From NCBI GenBank assembly GCA_024639825.1, contig JAHEGH010000001.1, forward strand, positions 1 through 64,000: a stretch of DNA of 64,000 nucleotides. The letters are read 5' to 3'. This document shows positions 59,932 through 64,000 of the stretch, in pieces. The position numbers and the translations under genes are program-made. The notes under the pieces were generated by a model. That model saw only the letters and a list, made by a program, of their open reading frames with translations, made no database searches and was not told the DNA's origin. The DNA is from Gammaproteobacteria bacterium (GTDB taxonomy: Bacteria > Pseudomonadota > Gammaproteobacteria > Steroidobacterales > Woeseiaceae). Numbering within the stretch: position 1 is the stretch's first letter; each line of letters starts with the position of its first letter.

Positions 59932-60129
59932 CTAGCGGACGATCGACAGCAGCGGACCCGCACATTCAGCATCACCTGTCTCGGTATCTGCTTCATGCAG
60001 GGCAGCATTGTTCGATTCCTTCGCATGAGCGATCGCGCGATGGAACAACTCCCAGCGCTGGCGCGCCGATTCATTCTTCAATGAGTCAATTGGAGATTCC
60101 GAATTCTGGTGCTTGTTAGACATACTCAT
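59932..60129 (-). CDS. Small hypothetical protein
   Basis: 65 aa ORF MSMSNKHQNSESPIDSLKNESARQRWELFHRAIAHAKES; upstream neighbour of the small membrane ORF. Confidence 0.5.
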   Translation of the reverse strand: MSMSNKHQNSESPIDSLKNESARQRWELFHRAIAHAKESNNAALHEADTETGDAECAGPLLSIVR

Positions 60130-60280
60130 ATCGCGTTGTTTGGTGTTCAGTAAGAACGACTATAGGACCGCTCTTTGCTCCGGGCTGTGAGGCCGGTCAC
60201 AGCTTGATTCACAGGGTCTGAAAAAGCTCAGAAACCAGACGCAGTTCCGGCTTTTATGTGGACTCGGTTCACAATGCCCT

Positions 60281-60321
60281 GCATACGAAAACGCCGGCAT
60301 GAAGCCGGCGTTTTCGTATGC
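60281..60321. terminator. Bidirectional 18-bp perfect hairpin terminator
   Basis: GCATACGAAAACGCCGGC-ATGAA-GCCGGCGTTTTCGTATGC. Confidence 0.8.
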
Positions 60322-60334
60322 ATGAGGCTTGGTG

Positions 60335-60610
60335 TCAGTCCTTGTCATCCGTGGACTCTTTCGACCAGTTACGGCGCACCTGGTCGCTCCAGTCACGGTA
60401 GCCTTTCCAGGAATACAGGGAGGGATCTATACCGGAACGTCGCCCCTTCGGCGCTGGCGCTTTCGAGATCCACCGGCGGTACTGTTGCCAACCGTCTGCA
60501 TCATTCGCCGCAGGCTCGTTAGCATCAAGGGTCGCATCGTCTGCCTTGGACTCAGCGCCGGCATCCGTACCGAAACGCTCATTCCATCTCACGTGTTTGC
60601 TATCTGGCAT
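60335..60610 (-). CDS. Hypothetical protein
   Basis: 91 aa ORF MPDSKHVRWNERFGTDAG...; followed by a terminator hairpin. Confidence 0.6.
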   Translation of the reverse strand: MPDSKHVRWNERFGTDAGAESKADDATLDANEPAANDADGWQQYRRWISKAPAPKGRRSGIDPSLYSWKGYRDWSDQVRRNWSKESTDDKD

Positions 60611-60731
60611 AGTCTTGCTCAAGTAAATCCTTTGAACAAATGTTAAGTGCCAGCAAGCCAGAATCACAGGAACTGCATCACAGTGCTACTTCCCTGTTTT
60701 TCTATCTAAAACAAATAGTTAACCTTTGGTT

Positions 60732-62099
60732 TTACTTAATCACGTAGCAGGGATCGTAGTCGCCGCTCGATAACTTCATGCGATGCTGGGCTACGAAACT
60801 CGCCAGCAGATCGTCGAGCAGACTCATGATTCGCCGCGATCCGTCGATTTCGAAGGGCCCTCCCGACTCGATCTTCGCCGCGGTATCTTCCCGGACGTTG
60901 CCGGAGACGATGCCCGAGAAGACACGCCGCAGATTGGCTGCAAGCTCATGCACCGGAAGCCCCTCGTCAATCTGCAGTTCGCTCATCGTCGCGTGCGTCG
61001 CTACGAAAGGGCGCTGGAAATCGGCATCGATCTTCAGGCGCCAGTTGAAATAGTAGGCATCACCGTGGTCGTTACGAAACCCCAGTACATCTTCGAGGCC
61101 CGCTATTGTTTGCCTGGCCACTTCCCGCGGGTCATCAATAATGATCCGGTAGCGGTCCTGCGCTGAGGCACCGAGCGTTGCCCCAACGAAGTCATCAATT
61201 TTGCGAAAATACGGCTCGGCCGACGCCGGGCCCGTCATGATCATGGGCAGGGGCTGGCCGGCATTCTCCGGATGCATCAGTACGCCCAACAGGTACAGGA
61301 TTTCCTCGGCCGTGCCGACGCCGCCCGGAAATACGATGATGCCGTGTCCAAGCCGTACGAACGCCTCAAGGCGTTTTTCCATATCCGGCATGATCACCAG
61401 TGAATTCACGATGGGGTTCGGCGACTCGGACGCGATGATGCCCGGCTCGGTGATACCGACGTATCGGCCACCGCGAATGCGCTGTTTCGCGTGCCCGATT
61501 GTTGCGCCCTTCATAGGTCCTTTCATGGCGCCCGACCCGCAGCCTGTACAGACATTCAGCCCACGCAGGCCGAGCTCATAGCCAACCCGCTTCGAGTAAT
61601 CATATTCTTCGCGGCTGATGGCATGACCACCCCAGCAGACAACAAGATTCACATGCGCTGGCAAAGTCAGTAACCGTGCATTGCGAATAATGTGGAAAAC
61701 GGCGTTCGTGATGCCATCGGAGGTCGAAAGATCGAAACGACCGCTATCGACGACCTCATTGCGCGTAAAGACGATGTCCCGCAGAACCGCCGACAGCAGT
61801 TCGCGTGTACCGCGAATCATCTTGCCGTCGACAAAGGCTTCCGCCGGCGCGTTCTTTAGCGTTACCTTGAGCCCGCGATCCTGGCGAATAAACCCGACTT
61901 CAAAATCGCGATACGTTTCGAGCAGGACGCGTGCATCGTCCATGTGGCTGTCTGCGTTCAGCACAGCCAGCATGCAGCGCCGCAGCAATGGATAGAGGCC
62001 CCCTGAGCCGCTGCTCTGCAACTGGTCTACTTCAAACTGGGAAAGCACCTCGAGGCTGCCTTCCGGCCACACCTCGGCGTCAATGAATTGTCCGGACAT
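60732..62099 (-). CDS. ppnN: LOG-family nucleotide 5'-monophosphate nucleosidase
   Basis: VVCWGGHAISREEYDYSKRVGYELGLRGLNVCTGCGSGAMKGPMKGA; IIVFPGGVGTAEEILYLLGVL. Confidence 0.93.
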   Translation of the reverse strand: MSGQFIDAEVWPEGSLEVLSQFEVDQLQSSGSGGLYPLLRRCMLAVLNADSHMDDARVLLETYRDFEVGFIRQDRGLKVTLKNAPAEAFVDGKMIRGTRELLSAVLRDIVFTRNEVVDSGRFDLSTSDGITNAVFHIIRNARLLTLPAHVNLVVCWGGHAISREEYDYSKRVGYELGLRGLNVCTGCGSGAMKGPMKGATIGHAKQRIRGGRYVGITEPGIIASESPNPIVNSLVIMPDMEKRLEAFVRLGHGIIVFPGGVGTAEEILYLLGVLMHPENAGQPLPMIMTGPASAEPYFRKIDDFVGATLGASAQDRYRIIIDDPREVARQTIAGLEDVLGFRNDHGDAYYFNWRLKIDADFQRPFVATHATMSELQIDEGLPVHELAANLRRVFSGIVSGNVREDTAAKIESGGPFEIDGSRRIMSLLDDLLASFVAQHRMKLSSGDYDPCYVIK

Positions 62100-62591
62100 T
62101 CAGGGTCGGATTTCGATGGGCGTATTGTCGCCGGTCATGAGCCAGATATCGATCATATCGGAGTTGGACACGGCGATGCAGCCGTTGGTCCAGTCCTGGG
62201 TCCGGTAATAAGCCTCGGACCGCGACGGCTCATTCGGCTGGCCGTGAATCATGATGGCCCCCCCTGGATCAACACCCAGGTATGCAGCCTCGCGGCGATC
62301 AGCCGAATTGGGGTAGGACACGTGAATCGACAGGAAGAACTCACTATTCGGGTTACGGTGATCCAGCGTGTATTTCCCTTCAGGTGTTTTGAAGTCACCT
62401 TCCGATTGCTTGTCACCAACCGGTCGAATACCCAGCGCGATCTTGAACGTACGAAAAGCCTTGCCGTCGTGCATCAGGTGCAGCTGGCGAGCGCCCTTCT
62501 CAATAACAACGCGTTCGGCCACGGGAAACCCGCTGGCCGGTGTGAGGCCAGGTGCAAGCAGGACGATCAGCGCCAGTACGAAAATTCTCAT
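62100..62591 (-). CDS. L,D-transpeptidase (YkuD domain)
   Basis: SIHVSYPNSADRREAAYLGVDPGGAIMIHGQPN...DWTNGCIAVSNSDMIDIW. Confidence 0.93.
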   Translation of the reverse strand: MRIFVLALIVLLAPGLTPASGFPVAERVVIEKGARQLHLMHDGKAFRTFKIALGIRPVGDKQSEGDFKTPEGKYTLDHRNPNSEFFLSIHVSYPNSADRREAAYLGVDPGGAIMIHGQPNEPSRSEAYYRTQDWTNGCIAVSNSDMIDIWLMTGDNTPIEIRP

Positions 62592-62656
62592 GGCAGCAAG
62601 ACTAACAAATCTGGGGATCGTAAAAAAAGAGCCGCTTCACAAACTCAGCAAGAGGG

Positions 62657-63058
62657 TCATACGTTGCGGCCCACGATCCAGCCAATCGCAAAGCCGATGC
62701 CGCCGGCGACAAGCGTGTACGCGGGCAGGAAGCGAAACACACGATCTGGGAATTCCGCATCGCCGAACATGTCATTCAGGTTGATGGCATAGGCATAGTG
62801 CAGGTACGCGGCCAACCCAAGGGCGGGAATCGCGAAGCCCAGCGTACCCAGTGGCATGCGCATGCCGGCGCCCGTCCAGTGACCCGCACCTTTGTGAAGT
62901 GTCAGGAAGGACAGGATAACCAGTACAGCGAGCGGCACGAGGTTGCGAACAACCCATGGCCCGCCCTCCTGTACCTCGGCGAACCAGAATCCTGCCGCGA
63001 CGCTGAGCAGCAGGATGGGCAACAGGCGCAGGACAAGAAATTTGTGCCGCGCTCTCAC
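62657..63058 (-). CDS. Multi-TM hypothetical membrane protein
   Basis: Four TM-like segments; GTG start overlapping the stop of the upstream gene (TAGTG). Confidence 0.75.
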   Translation of the reverse strand: MRARHKFLVLRLLPILLLSVAAGFWFAEVQEGGPWVVRNLVPLAVLVILSFLTLHKGAGHWTGAGMRMPLGTLGFAIPALGLAAYLHYAYAINLNDMFGDAEFPDRVFRFLPAYTLVAGGIGFAIGWIVGRNV

Positions 63059-64000
63059 TAATCGCTGGCCACGTCCGTTAGCACAGGGATCTGCACGGTA
63101 GTGCCAGGCTGCACCTTGTGCATGTCGATAGCCGGATTGTATTGACGGAACAGCCACACTGGCACCTTGTACTGTCGCAAGGCAATAACCCATATCGACT
63201 CACCGCGCTGGATGGTGTGCTCTGAAACACCACTAATAACGTGCTGCCTGAAAAAACTGTCCTGCTGTGACCGGTGATACGCGATACGCTTTTGTTCAAA
63301 AGCCGCGGCGTCAACGGTACCAAGATCGAGGCGAATACGTTGCCCGACACTGACCGGTGTCCGGAACGCAAATCCGTTCAGATCCCGAAGCCTCTGCGTT
63401 TTGATCTCAAGCCAGTCACCGAAATGTCCCAGGGTTTCCAGCGGCTGCACCTCGATGGTGTTGTCATCAGCGACGCTGTAGTCACTTGGGTCTGAAAGCA
63501 ATGCCGTCTGGATAGTGCCCAAAATCGACGATGCCAGATCACCGGCCAGGGCTTCTGGCGCCATTTCAACAACCTCTGGCTGAGGCTCCGGTGTCGCGAC
63601 GCTTGCTACGACTTCCGGTTCGGGCCGTGGCGCGGCCGCAACCGCGACCTGTGGAGCAGGACCAGCGGCCGGCAGGCGCAGGCGTTGTCCGGCACGAATA
63701 CGGTGACTGCTGCCAAGCTGGTTCAGAGCAACCAGCGTCGAAACTCGCGTACCGTAGGTTTCGGCGATCTGCGACAAGGTGTCACCGCGTGCCACCCGGT
63801 GGAACATGTCCGGTAACTGCTTCTGGAAGATCGCATTATCGGGCAGACCGTTGATCAGTTGCGCCAGCGGCGTACTTGTCGCCGAGCGCGGCAGTCTCAA
63901 CTCATACCCTTTGGGCACATACTTGCTGCCCTGCCAGACTGTGGCCTGCAATCCCGGATTGTGTTTCGCAATCTGTGCCTGACTGACATTGATAGCCTTG
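63058..64000 (-). CDS. mltD: C-terminal part of MltD-like lytic transglycosylase with LysM domains (runs off window)
   Basis: Open frame continues past 63951 to the window edge (KAINVSQAQIAKHNPGLQATVW); LysM HRVARGDTLSQIAETYGTRVSTLVALNQLGSSHRIRAGQRLRLP. Confidence 0.82.
   Translation of the reverse strand, partial: KAINVSQAQIAKHNPGLQATVWQGSKYVPKGYELRLPRSATSTPLAQLINGLPDNAIFQKQLPDMFHRVARGDTLSQIAETYGTRVSTLVALNQLGSSHRIRAGQRLRLPAAGPAPQVAVAAAPRPEPEVVASVATPEPQPEVVEMAPEALAGDLASSILGTIQTALLSDPSDYSVADDNTIEVQPLETLGHFGDWLEIKTQRLRDLNGFAFRTPVSVGQRIRLDLGTVDAAAFEQKRIAYHRSQQDSFFRQHVISGVSEHTIQRGESIWVIALRQYKVPVWLFRQYNPAIDMHKVQPGTTVQIPVLTDVASD

Overview
The window looks like chromosomal core sequence from a GC-rich gammaproteobacterium; lineage assignment is inference. 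It begins in the 5' end of a 16S rRNA gene (minus strand) with its leader and tandem promoters. It then carries about 60 protein genes: tyrS, an M23 peptidase, anmK, ppk1, a TetR/VIT-VWA module, ppx, erpA, bactofilin, rppH, dispersed btuC/btuD/btuF-like genes, tyrA, frmA, ampD/ampE, rsmE, a Pil-Chp chemosensory cluster (pilG-pilH-pilI-pilJ-chpA-cheW-like), gshB-tonB-yqgE-ruvX-pyrB-pyrK, three PilT-family ATPases, yggS-proC-yggT, an HU-like gene, msrB-htpG, ppnN and a truncated mltD-like gene. No CRISPR array, tRNA, prophage or transposase was recognised. The strongest unexplained signal is the intergenic region 23492-23972. It contains a consensus sigma-54 promoter, then a roughly 200-nt segment with no ATG-initiated ORF and long runs of A-R-N / AANAANAA triplets, then a strong intrinsic terminator. 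This is the layout of a CrcZ-like Hfq/Crc-titrating RNA, with no cbrAB genes nearby. Other items worth a second look are a triple TetR-type operator before a GlyGly-CTERM VIT-VWA protein, a direct-plus-inverted 17-bp repeat starting at the gshB stop codon, a PD40-amidohydrolase that has lost its HxH motif, a metzincin-like orphan, a third PilT/PilU paralog, and divergent genes with overlapping start codons. All calls were made by reading the sequence and ORF track; no searches were run.
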